Of a DNA stretch of 64,000 nt, positions 9,548-17,899 are shown piece after piece. Positions within the stretch are counted from its first letter, which is position 1. Each line of letters starts with the position of its first letter. The translations under genes and the position numbers were made by a program. The notes under the pieces are model-generated. The model saw only the letters and a program-made list of their open reading frames with translations, did no database searches and had not been told where the DNA came from. Source of the stretch: Alteromonas marina (GTDB taxonomy: Bacteria; Pseudomonadota; Gammaproteobacteria; Enterobacterales; Alteromonadaceae); contig NZ_JWLW01000006.1 of the NCBI RefSeq assembly GCF_000808575.1, positions 1-64,000 on the forward strand, in the 5' to 3' direction.

Positions 9548-10552
9548 ATGGCAAATATTAGAGATGTAGCAGATAGTGCCGGCGTGTCGGTCGCTACCGT
9601 ATCAAGAACATTGCAACAACCTGAGCGTGTTTCTCCTAAAACGCGCAATAAGGTGATGGCCGCTGTTCAGGCAGTTGGATATAAACCTAACTTAATGGCA
9701 GTTAAGTTTCGTTCGGGAAAAACGCACAATTTAGTGGTACTGGTGCCTACGGTAGCGAACGTATTTTTTGCCCGTGTTATTAGCGGTATGCAGGAAGCGG
9801 CAGCCGAACTGGGCTATTCCATTTTACTTGCCAATACGCTTGGTAATAGTGAAATAGAATGCCATTACGCCAAGATGGTAAGTACTTCTCAGGCTGATGG
9901 GCTTATACAGTTACGTGCGCACAACCCATTTGATGCCACGATGATCAACGACAATGGCCTACTTCCCATGGTGAATGCCTGTGAGGTGATTGACGATGGC
10001 CAGTATCCTGTTGTGTCGTTAGACAACCGTGCTGCAGCCAAAGCAATGACCGAGCACTTAATTTCATTAGGCCATACCCGTATAGCCATGATCAAAGGAC
10101 CTAATTCAAGTCCGCTTACCCAAGAACGCTTGGTTGGATATAAAGACGCATTAGCGCAAGCCAATATTGCCTTTGATGAGAGCTTGTTGTTCCCGGGGGA
10201 TTTTACATTACAGGCCGGATACAACGCAGGGGAAACCATTAGTCACCTTGAAAGTAGACCCACCGCCGTATTTTGTGAGAACGACGAAACGGCTATTGGT
10301 GCCATGCAAGCCTTCAAGCAAGCCAACCTACATGTTCCTAATGACATATCGGTGGCAGGTTTCGATGACATTGCGTTTTCAGCATTTGTCGACCCACCGT
10401 TAACCACTATTGCCCAACCCGCAGAAGAGTTTGGCAGAACGGCAGTTACGCTACTGGTGGACTTACTCAACGGAAAAATTCGCAAGGCCCCCAAGGTTAT
10501 TATGCCGTTTGAACTTATTGTGCGCGAGAGCACGGGCAAAGCTTTGGGTTAA
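9548..10552 (+). CDS. LacI-family transcriptional regulator of the glycoside-oxidation locus
   Basis: A 334-aa regulator. The N-terminal helix-turn-helix with hinge (ANIRDVADSAGVSVATVSRTL) covers residues 2-60. The periplasmic-binding-protein-like effector domain follows, with VAGFDDIAFSAFVDPPLTTI near residues 270-290. It is transcribed away from the operon at 9171-1567 and faces the palindrome at 9219-9240, so it most likely represses that operon until a pathway sugar binds. It also lies just upstream of a third isomerase gene (55 bp), which it probably co-regulates. No other regulator lies at the locus. Confidence 0.92.
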   Translation: MANIRDVADSAGVSVATVSRTLQQPERVSPKTRNKVMAAVQAVGYKPNLMAVKFRSGKTHNLVVLVPTVANVFFARVISGMQEAAAELGYSILLANTLGNSEIECHYAKMVSTSQADGLIQLRAHNPFDATMINDNGLLPMVNACEVIDDGQYPVVSLDNRAAAKAMTEHLISLGHTRIAMIKGPNSSPLTQERLVGYKDALAQANIAFDESLLFPGDFTLQAGYNAGETISHLESRPTAVFCENDETAIGAMQAFKQANLHVPNDISVAGFDDIAFSAFVDPPLTTIAQPAEEFGRTAVTLLVDLLNGKIRKAPKVIMPFELIVRESTGKALG

Positions 10553-10606
10553 TTGATGATAGCGATGCGTCATCACCAATGTACCACTACAGAAAAGGAG
10601 CAAGCA

Positions 10607-11560
10607 GTGAATTTAAGTAAAACAAACTTAAGTAAAACAGCAATTTTAGACGCGGCCAGTAATATTGGCTCTGGCGTTTCAAGACGACAGTTCATTAAAT
10701 ATTCGTCTGGATTACTGGCGGCTATGAGCGCTCCTGCTGTTTTGGCACGTACTAGTTCGGTTCAGGGGCATGGCAGTGATAAAGGAGCTATGATGAAGGG
10801 CATGCATAAGAGTGCTGTTGGTCTGCAGCTTTACACGCTTAGAGATATTATGAAAGTAAGTGTGCCGGCTACGCTTAAACTGGTCGCTGATGTTGGTTAT
10901 TCGGAAATGGAATTTGCAGGCTACTTCGACCACAGCGCAAAGGAAATTAAGCAACTTCTTGATGACAATGGCCTTACTGCGCCTTCGGCTCATATTCAGT
11001 TAGACGCGTTCGATACTAACCTGTCACAAATTTTAGATGACGCACAAACCGTTGGTCACAAGTACTTGGTAGTTCCTTGGCTTAGCGAAGCCCAACGTGG
11101 TACGGGCATTGCGCCATACCAAGCCCTTGCCGATAAGCTAAATACCATTGGTGAAGCGTGTAAGAAGGAAGGTATTACTCTTGCCTACCACAACCACGAT
11201 TTTGAATTTGAAGTACGTGACGGTAAAACACCATTAGACGTGCTTATAACTCAGACCGACCCAGACCTTGTTGCCATGGAACTGGATTTATACTGGACGG
11301 TAAAAGCAGGTAAAAACCCCGTTGATTACTTTAAGCAGTACCCAGGCCGCTTTAAACTTTGGCATGTAAAAGATTTGGCTGAAGACGGCAGCTTTGCTGA
11401 TGTGGGCACAGGCACCATTAACTTTAAAGAGATATTCGCGCACGGCAAGTTAGCCGGTATTGAACATAAATTTGTAGAGCGCGATCAAACCACCGACCGC
11501 ATTGCCACTATTGAACAAGGTTTTAAAGCAGTAAGCGCACTTAATAAAGGCGTTAGCTAA
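10607..11560 (+). CDS. Tat-exported TIM-barrel sugar isomerase/epimerase family protein
   Basis: A PF01261 protein of 317 aa from a GTG start at 10607, chosen because AGGAG stands six bases upstream; an in-frame TTG at 10553 lacks such a site. A twin-arginine signal (SRRQFIKYSSGLLAAM) near residues 27-42 predicts a periplasmic enzyme. Likely metal-binding residues are in AYHNHDFEFE, AMELDLYW, LWHVKDL and KFVERDQ. It follows the LacI gene and is the third member of this fold at the locus, the second with a Tat signal. It may act on the 3-keto-glycoside made by the GMC dehydrogenase. Substrate not known. Confidence 0.85.
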   Translation: MNLSKTNLSKTAILDAASNIGSGVSRRQFIKYSSGLLAAMSAPAVLARTSSVQGHGSDKGAMMKGMHKSAVGLQLYTLRDIMKVSVPATLKLVADVGYSEMEFAGYFDHSAKEIKQLLDDNGLTAPSAHIQLDAFDTNLSQILDDAQTVGHKYLVVPWLSEAQRGTGIAPYQALADKLNTIGEACKKEGITLAYHNHDFEFEVRDGKTPLDVLITQTDPDLVAMELDLYWTVKAGKNPVDYFKQYPGRFKLWHVKDLAEDGSFADVGTGTINFKEIFAHGKLAGIEHKFVERDQTTDRIATIEQGFKAVSALNKGVS

Positions 11561-11624
11561 CGCTTTTGACCTTGCCGTGGTTATAATGGGCACACAGTAA
11601 CAACATCATAATAGTAGTAATTTT

Positions 11625-11948
11625 ATGAGTGAACTTTTCAGTGCCCTTTCTCGCGCCCTAAGCCCCTATTACACCGAAATGAGCATTATGCTTATGGCCA
11701 CTATTTTAGTGGTGTACGGCGACCTGATTAACGGCCATGTGAAACGCATACTGGCACCTTACCATTTCACCATTCGCGTTAGTTTGTTTGTAGTGCTGTG
11801 TGCCTTTGGCTATGGTGCACTAACCTTGTACGGCGCTCCGTTCTTAAAACACACCCTAGCCTACTTGCCCTGGCAGTACCAAGGCGCAGGCTATGTGGCA
11901 TCGTTTCTATTGATTGGCTTTTTGGCGGAGCGACGTAGGTATATTTAG
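11625..11948 (+). CDS. DUF3392 family small membrane protein
   Basis: A 107-aa protein with three hydrophobic stretches (about residues 17-32, 46-67 and 86-100) separated by short basic loops, so it is probably an inner-membrane protein. The sequence matches my recollection of DUF3392, a family seen in Vibrio and Alteromonas with no known function. It lies 64 bp after the isomerase gene on the same strand and is convergent with the hybrid sensor, with an 18-bp gap. No promoter or terminator is obvious. Confidence 0.75.
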   Translation: MSELFSALSRALSPYYTEMSIMLMATILVVYGDLINGHVKRILAPYHFTIRVSLFVVLCAFGYGALTLYGAPFLKHTLAYLPWQYQGAGYVASFLLIGFLAERRRYI

Positions 11949-11966
11949 TACTGTCAGATCTTGTCT

Positions 11967-14900
11967 TTACGCTACTGTTTTATTGTACTGTTCCACAAAC
12001 TTTTTGGGCGGTAAGTTCATGACCTTTTTAAAGGACGTTGAAAAGTAAGCCGCAGTGCCAAACCCTACGTCCAAACAGGTATCTAGAATGCTATTGCCCT
12101 CGAGTAATAACGGAATGGATTTTTCAATTCTAAAGCGTGAAAGAAACTCGCTGAAGTTGTAGTCAAACAACTCTGACATCCGTCGGTTCAAGCTTCTTGG
12201 GCTTATCAATAACTGCGAGGCTGCCTGATCTCTATTGAATGACTCATTGTGATAGTTCTTTTCCAATACAGCGATAAAATTTAAATAGAACGCCATATCC
12301 TTTTCGTTATCAAACTCGGGAATTTTCAGGCATCCGAATTTAAATGCTGGCTCTTCACTTTCCTCTTCTTCTCGTTCTTTTGCTTCTCTGACCGACAGCA
12401 AATGCTCAACCCTAAGAGTAATTTCCTCATTAGATGCAGGCTTTGCCAAGAAATAATCCACCTTCTCTTCTAATGCTGATTTTTCTAGTTCAGCCCCTGT
12501 TTCAGCGGTTAGCATAAGTATAGGGATGTTGGCATAGCTAGTATTACTGCGAATTGCTTTTGTTAAACTCAGTCCATCCATTTCGTGCATCATTTGATCG
12601 GTGATGACTAAATCGACCAAGTAGTGCTGCATGACATCTAACGCCTGAACACCATTTCTCGCGACTAGACAGCGATACTTGCTAGAAAACATATCAAACA
12701 AATAAGAGCGAAACTCTCTGCTATCATCAACAATTAATAGTGATTTTTTATTCGACTTAGCGTTTGCTGGTGACAATTTTTCAGCATGTGAATTTACGTA
12801 TTCAATATCGTCAATGGGTAAAATGACGGTAACTTTTGTTCCAACACCTTTTTGACTCTCTAAAGCAATTTCTCCTTGGTTCAATTCAACTAAAGTTTTG
12901 ACCATTGCTAAACCGATGCCAAGACCTTCGTTTTCGCCGCTCCCTTTGGTAAACCTTTCGAATACTTTATTTTGTAGATGGTCTTCGATTCCTTCTCCAT
13001 CGTCACTTACGATAATTTTAAGCATTTTGCTATCTTGTGTAGCAACGACTTTTATCGTGCCAAGCTCTGGAGTGAACCTAATTGCGTTTTGAATTAAGTT
13101 TGCCAAGATTTTCTCTAAACTGTCATTGATAAGGGAAATCTCTTTTTTCCCCTTAATGCGCACCTCCAAGCTCTGTCTTTTCTGCTTAGCTAATGGCTCC
13201 AATGACAATGCGATAAACTTTATATTATCTGGAGAGTAAGACCTGTAGTAGTCGGCAGCTGCCGAAGCCTTAGGCACATCCTGACTCATTTGATTTACTA
13301 ACTGCTCAACTCTCTTCATGTTGTCCTGAACGCAAATTAGTTCTTTACTCGCTAAATTGGACGTATGAGACATGTTTTCTAACGAACCGTTGATGAGTTG
13401 GATAGGTGTGCGAAGTTCGTGAGTGATTTCGTTAATGAATCGCTCTTTACTACGGAGCATTTTTTCAAATTTTGATTGCCCATCTGTTATTTCGTAGCGG
13501 GTAAGATGGTTGTAGGCTTTGGTTGTTTTGAATTTCTCATATAGCTTACTTAACACACCCACTCTCCATAGGCATAAAACCACTGCTAAGGTAACCAAAT
13601 ATATTGTATACCCAATATAAGAAGTCCAAATCGGTGGTTCTATTTGGAAGTGAATTGTCAGCTCTTTTGAAGGCTCTTTATCAGTTGGAATGCTTACTTT
13701 GAGGGTATGAGTACCAGTATTCATGTCACTCAATGTTAAATTCATCGCTGGTTTGTTATGAAAAACCCAAGCGTCGTCATCCAATTTAAATTCAATGCCC
13801 CTACTTTTATTGTAGAAATCACTGACAACAAAGTTAAACGTTACTTCCTTAAAACTTCTGTCGAATTTAAAGTCGAAAGACTCAGGAAAATAAACGATAT
13901 GTTGTCCTTCTCCATCGCTCCACTGAACGTAACTAAGAACAGTCGACACATCCATAGCTGAAAACGTATTGAGACTTTCAATTAGCTTTTTCTCATCCAG
14001 TAAGTAACTATATTTATCTCCTTTGACTAGCACTTTCTCATTTAACTGTTCGAAGCTTTTGTACTCAAAGTCTGTATCAAATAGTCCAAATTGAATACCT
14101 ACTTTAGAAGCTGACTCACTGTGATGGGGCTTAATAAAAAGGCCCATATTAGATGCAATCCAAAGGTGGTTTTCTTCAGTAACCATGGCTCCTCTAATAA
14201 ATCTTAAGCTTTCTAGGCCTGAAATCGCCGAAGTACTCACAGAACCGCTTTTCTTATCTATTTCTTTTAATCCAGCACCTGATGTACATAGTAAATATTG
14301 TTCTTCTAACTCTATTAAACACTGGAGTCCAAACCAGTGGCCTTCTTCAGCAGTAATCGTTCGCCAATTAAATTTAGATAACTGAAAATGGACGTCATCA
14401 AACTCATCAAATGCAGCGAGCTCTCCACCGCTCAAGAGGACACTGTAGACAACTCTCTTAGGTGCTTTAATGATGTCTTGTATAGTGTTATCAACGACAT
14501 AGTAGTAATTCGCCTCCTCTCCATCATCAAAGTAGAAATAAAAGGCGTTTTTACTCTCGATGATAGAGTGTGCGAAGCTACTCTTACAGAGTAATGAAGG
14601 ACTAAGTTCTTTTAGCTGTAGAAAAATTTTCTCTTCTCTGGAAGTGCAAAAGTTTGTGTCCTTTTTTTCTGAGAATTTATTTACCAATTCTCCATTTCGC
14701 TCGTTTAGCGTAAAAAGGCCATTCTCAGTTCGAACAACTGTTTCGGTTTCGTTTGTTGATGTTTTCTGAATATTTTCTCTTAAAACACTACCTTTAAATG
14801 ACACTAAATTTGTCACTACCTTTGTTTTAGGTAATGAAATTAAACCTAATTGAGATGAAGCAATTAAAATTGAATTGAAACGGCCTATTGCTATCTTGGT

Positions 14901-15809
14901 TATCGATCTAATCGATTCAGACGTAAGTATTGGATTCATGAAAGAAGGGGCCGAAAACTTCTCGCCTTCTAGCATTAATAAACGACCATCGGAAACCCAA
15001 ATCTTTCCATCATCGTCTTTGACCACATCATGAATGAAAGTCCCGCTAATTCCTTCGGTTGGAATATAACGCTCCTTTCTACCTAAAATATATAATCCTT
15101 CTGTACCGCCAATATATAACTCGTTATCTATAACCTTAATGAAGGTTGCACTAGAAAGTAGTGGTAGTGTATCGACCAGCTTAAATTCTTGAGGGCTATT
15201 TTGAGTCCCTTCAATTGAAATATAACCTTTGTCGGAAGCAATATAGACATCGCTGTTGTTGGCAAAAAGAGAGTAAACACTGTTCAATTTAAAGGTTTTT
15301 AGTTGAGAATTTATACTCGTTGACCGCCCTGTTTTTCTATCTACTTTAATAACATCGTCAATTAATGAAAAATAAAGGTGCGTGGGTGTCATCGCCATAC
15401 TCCAAACAGAGCTCGACCAATCACGCTCGCTGAACATTTTTTGCGACTTTTTGGTTTTTAAATTAACTTTAAAAACGCCCACTCCGTACTCAACAATCCA
15501 CAGGTCAGAGTCATTCATATGAATATCAGAGATAATTCCCGTAGCCTGATCGAATGTATTGAACTCTAACTTCTCGGATTCATTTCCAATTACCTCAAAT
15601 ACACCGTTTTCAGCAGCTACATAGACTACTTTATCGGATACCTCCAAATCGCGAATAACACCTGAAGGAATCCCATCGAATGAAGTCACTCCTTCCAAAT
15701 TAATACCAATTGCCTGGCTCAATTTTGGAATAATTAGCAAACAAAATAGAAGTATTGAGACACAAGCGTGGATTTTCAGCCGAAATTGATAAACTGTCTC
15801 AGTAAACAT
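11967..15809 (-). CDS. hybrid two-component sensor: propeller, Y_Y_Y, histidine kinase, receiver, AraC output
   Basis: A 1280-aa one-protein signalling system of the HTCS type best known from Bacteroidetes. In order: signal peptide or first membrane segment (about 10-33); a long periplasmic region of two-component-regulator propeller repeats; a Y_Y_Y domain (about 650-720); a membrane helix (about 730-752); HisKA with phosphorylated H797 (THELRTP); HATPase with DDGEGIED and GLGIGLAM; a receiver with phospho-acceptor D1071 (VITDQMM); and a C-terminal AraC DNA-binding domain (about 1180-1280). All key residues are present. The gene looks richer in A and T than its neighbours, which hints at transfer. 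Its start is 78 bp from the divergent double-glycine peptide gene, a likely partner or target. Confidence 0.92.
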   Translation of the reverse strand: MFTETVYQFRLKIHACVSILLFCLLIIPKLSQAIGINLEGVTSFDGIPSGVIRDLEVSDKVVYVAAENGVFEVIGNESEKLEFNTFDQATGIISDIHMNDSDLWIVEYGVGVFKVNLKTKKSQKMFSERDWSSSVWSMAMTPTHLYFSLIDDVIKVDRKTGRSTSINSQLKTFKLNSVYSLFANNSDVYIASDKGYISIEGTQNSPQEFKLVDTLPLLSSATFIKVIDNELYIGGTEGLYILGRKERYIPTEGISGTFIHDVVKDDDGKIWVSDGRLLMLEGEKFSAPSFMNPILTSESIRSITKIAIGRFNSILIASSQLGLISLPKTKVVTNLVSFKGSVLRENIQKTSTNETETVVRTENGLFTLNERNGELVNKFSEKKDTNFCTSREEKIFLQLKELSPSLLCKSSFAHSIIESKNAFYFYFDDGEEANYYYVVDNTIQDIIKAPKRVVYSVLLSGGELAAFDEFDDVHFQLSKFNWRTITAEEGHWFGLQCLIELEEQYLLCTSGAGLKEIDKKSGSVSTSAISGLESLRFIRGAMVTEENHLWIASNMGLFIKPHHSESASKVGIQFGLFDTDFEYKSFEQLNEKVLVKGDKYSYLLDEKKLIESLNTFSAMDVSTVLSYVQWSDGEGQHIVYFPESFDFKFDRSFKEVTFNFVVSDFYNKSRGIEFKLDDDAWVFHNKPAMNLTLSDMNTGTHTLKVSIPTDKEPSKELTIHFQIEPPIWTSYIGYTIYLVTLAVVLCLWRVGVLSKLYEKFKTTKAYNHLTRYEITDGQSKFEKMLRSKERFINEITHELRTPIQLINGSLENMSHTSNLASKELICVQDNMKRVEQLVNQMSQDVPKASAAADYYRSYSPDNIKFIALSLEPLAKQKRQSLEVRIKGKKEISLINDSLEKILANLIQNAIRFTPELGTIKVVATQDSKMLKIIVSDDGEGIEDHLQNKVFERFTKGSGENEGLGIGLAMVKTLVELNQGEIALESQKGVGTKVTVILPIDDIEYVNSHAEKLSPANAKSNKKSLLIVDDSREFRSYLFDMFSSKYRCLVARNGVQALDVMQHYLVDLVITDQMMHEMDGLSLTKAIRSNTSYANIPILMLTAETGAELEKSALEEKVDYFLAKPASNEEITLRVEHLLSVREAKEREEEESEEPAFKFGCLKIPEFDNEKDMAFYLNFIAVLEKNYHNESFNRDQAASQLLISPRSLNRRMSELFDYNFSEFLSRFRIEKSIPLLLEGNSILDTCLDVGFGTAAYFSTSFKKVMNLPPKKFVEQYNKTVA

Positions 15810-15887
15810 GTCTTACATCCCTGTCCAACTATTACTTTATGAATGCTCACTCGAGCTTGAGAATCAATGATATAAAAAGGAAAAGAC

Positions 15888-16043
15888 ATGAATATCGAAC
15901 AAAAAACAAACATGCAAGAGCTTGCAGACGAAGAGTATACTAAAGTATATGGTGGAGCCATTTCATCAGCATTTAGTAAAGACTTTTACGTGATTTTGCC
16001 GATAGGACCTATAAAACCAAAGAAACCGGAAGTTAATGATTGA
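15888..16043 (+). CDS. double-glycine leader peptide precursor (bacteriocin or signal peptide-like)
   Basis: A 51-codon gene. The ATG at 15888 follows AAGGA at a good distance, and the stop TGA is at 16041. The N-terminal 23 residues end MQELADEEYTKVYGG. Counting back from the GG cleavage site, V is at -4, Y at -7, E at -8, L at -12 and M at -15, which is the classic pattern recognised by C39-peptidase ABC exporters. The predicted mature peptide has 28 residues. It starts AISSAFSKDFYV, has a hydrophobic centre, and ends in the Pro/Lys-rich PIKPKKPEVND. It has no Cys, so no disulfide or lanthionine. No exporter or immunity gene is in the window. It is divergent from the hybrid sensor. Confidence 0.72.
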   Translation: MNIEQKTNMQELADEEYTKVYGGAISSAFSKDFYVILPIGPIKPKKPEVND

Positions 16044-16046
16044 TAT

Positions 16047-16565
16047 CTAAACCAAAAACCACTTCATCCCAGCATTCTCGGCGGCTTGCTGGTCATAAAT
16101 AAAGTCGCCTACATACAGGCAGTCTTCAGGTTGAAGCTGCCATGTGTTCGCCACTATCAATAATGCGGTTGGGTCGGGTTTGGCCGGGGCATCTTCACGG
16201 GTTAGCACGTAGTCGATGGGAATGCCGTTATTGGCTACCTTAATGGCGGTGGCTTGTCGGCAGTTGCGGGTAACGATTGCCATGGGGAGCTTGTGTGCCT
16301 GCACCTTTTCCACCATGGCTTTGCCAATGGGTAACCACTTCGCATTTTGCGCATCGTCAAGTTCGTGCTGCAATATAGCTCGGTGTGCATTCGCTTTGGC
16401 TTCGGCGCAGCTAAGGGCATTAACAAAGGTAAGAATATCTTCGTTTTGTGGGCAGCCTACGTCGGCGCGCATTTGCGTGAAGTTAAGGCTAGACTCTACC
16501 AAGGTGCCGTCTAAATCGAATATTACACCTTTAATGCCGGTTAAGTTCATCTGCTCTACGCTCAC
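16047..16565 (-). CDS. HAD-superfamily hydrolase (phosphoglycolate phosphatase-like)
   Basis: A 172-aa cytoplasmic HAD subfamily IA protein. Motif I is FDLDGTL with nucleophile D17 and acid/base D19. Motif II is AIVTRN, the lysine of motif III lies in AKPDP, and motif IV is YVGDFIYD. All catalytic residues are present. It is shorter than the usual 210-230 aa because of a small cap and an early end after the last strand. It is convergent with the leader peptide gene with a 3-bp gap. The substrate, a small phosphomonoester, is unknown. Confidence 0.85.
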   Translation of the reverse strand: MSVEQMNLTGIKGVIFDLDGTLVESSLNFTQMRADVGCPQNEDILTFVNALSCAEAKANAHRAILQHELDDAQNAKWLPIGKAMVEKVQAHKLPMAIVTRNCRQATAIKVANNGIPIDYVLTREDAPAKPDPTALLIVANTWQLQPEDCLYVGDFIYDQQAAENAGMKWFLV

Positions 16566-16846
16566 GCTTTTCTCGTCCTTTTACTTCACTGTTATTCTTA
16601 GAGTTTGGTTAACGCCCACTCAATTGAGTACAGCGCTTAACTTACTCACGAATCTTACCGCCGACATAATGCCACGAAAGCCTTTAGCCTTCCGTTACGT
16701 TTGCTTAAGGCTTCAATATATTTCGTTAAAAACTACTGATGTGATTTAAGTTTACCCCGCCCACACCTTGCATTAGCATAGCCGCTCTTTTTGGCAAGCT
16801 ACTTATTTACCCCAGCATTTTGGGGCAAAGTTTTAACAGGTAATTT

Positions 16847-17740
16847 ATGGGTGTTTTTGCTGCGCTAGGTACAGCGCTTTGTTGGGCAATTGCTGCGCGT
16901 TTATTCCGTGGAACGGGTAACGCATTTTCGCCACTCACCATGAACTTTTGGAAGGGGCTTATTTCTATTGCCATTTTGGCAGTGGTTTTAGTAGTAGTTC
17001 AGCCAACGGGGCTTAGTACTCATGCTGTTTTGTGGTTATTGCTTAGCGGGCTTATTGGTATAGGCATTGGCGACACCTGCTTTTTTAAAGCCTTGCAAAG
17101 CATTGGCGATAGCCAAGCGGTGCTGGTCGCCGAAACCCTTGCGCCTTTATTCACTGCCCTTTTTGCTATGGCGTTTATTGGCGAATGGATTACCTGGCAG
17201 CAGTGGGTTGGCGTTGCAGTAGTACTGTTTTCGGTAGATATGGTTATAAAGGTACGCAAACGCAGCACTACACACGTGTTTGCAACCAGTGGCTATTTGT
17301 ATGGTGTGGGCGCGGCGTTATGTCAGGCGGTTGGCGCCGTAGTTAGCCGCGACATTTTAAGTGCCGGTGAAATTGACGCGGCCAGCGCTGCGTTCTTGCG
17401 ATTAGTTGGCGGTATGGTATTTGTGGTGCCATTTATAGCCATAACCAAAACGCGCTACATGCCCGTTATTAACTACCAAAGCAACAGTGGAAAACGGGTA
17501 TGGCCTGCTTTTGTGTTAGCCACGTTACTTGGCACTACTGCTGCTATTTACCTACAAATGTTTGCGTTTGCTTATGCGAAAGCGGCCGTGGTTCAAACCC
17601 TTATTGCTACAAGCGCATTAATGTCGCTAGGGGTTGCATGGGTACTTGGTGAACGGGCGACTAAGGCAACTATTGTATGGTCTGCCGTTGCCTTGGTTGG
17701 AGTAGCTATATTAGTTAGTTTTGGGTCGCCTACCCATTAG
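16847..17740 (+). CDS. EamA/DMT-superfamily permease
   Basis: A 297-aa membrane protein with about ten hydrophobic helices arranged as two EamA repeats. The first runs to about residue 138, a basic loop (IKVRKRSTTH) follows, and the second begins near SGYLYGVGAALCQ. The family exports or imports small metabolites such as amino acids; the substrate is not readable from sequence. The 281 bp upstream (16566-16846) contain no gene or clear regulatory feature that I can see. Confidence 0.88.
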   Translation: MGVFAALGTALCWAIAARLFRGTGNAFSPLTMNFWKGLISIAILAVVLVVVQPTGLSTHAVLWLLLSGLIGIGIGDTCFFKALQSIGDSQAVLVAETLAPLFTALFAMAFIGEWITWQQWVGVAVVLFSVDMVIKVRKRSTTHVFATSGYLYGVGAALCQAVGAVVSRDILSAGEIDAASAAFLRLVGGMVFVVPFIAITKTRYMPVINYQSNSGKRVWPAFVLATLLGTTAAIYLQMFAFAYAKAAVVQTLIATSALMSLGVAWVLGERATKATIVWSAVALVGVAILVSFGSPTH

Positions 17741-17899
17741 CAATGTAGGGTAAATACTTAACACGTGCCTATATAGCCCAACGTTTTAGAGAATAGTAGA
17801 CGCATTAAGATACAAAAAATACGTAACTTTTAGGTGCCCCGTGTAGTAGTTCTGGGCTCAAATCGATATTATGAAGAAAAAACAAAAACGTTATTTCTC

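Noticed and set aside
10553-10606. Longer N-terminus for the isomerase at 10607 starting at a TTG
   Set aside because: No Shine-Dalgarno stands before it, while GTG 10607 has AGGAG at ideal spacing and places the Tat signal near the start.
15776-15961. Minus-strand frame of 61 codons overlapping the start of the hybrid sensor and the peptide gene
   Set aside because: It lies antisense to the leader-peptide gene, has no ribosome site, and its Ser/Cys-rich composition looks like a shadow.
16566-16846. A small gene in the gap before the EamA permease
   Set aside because: Frames there have no ribosome site or recognisable features and overlap the 5' end of the HAD gene in antisense.
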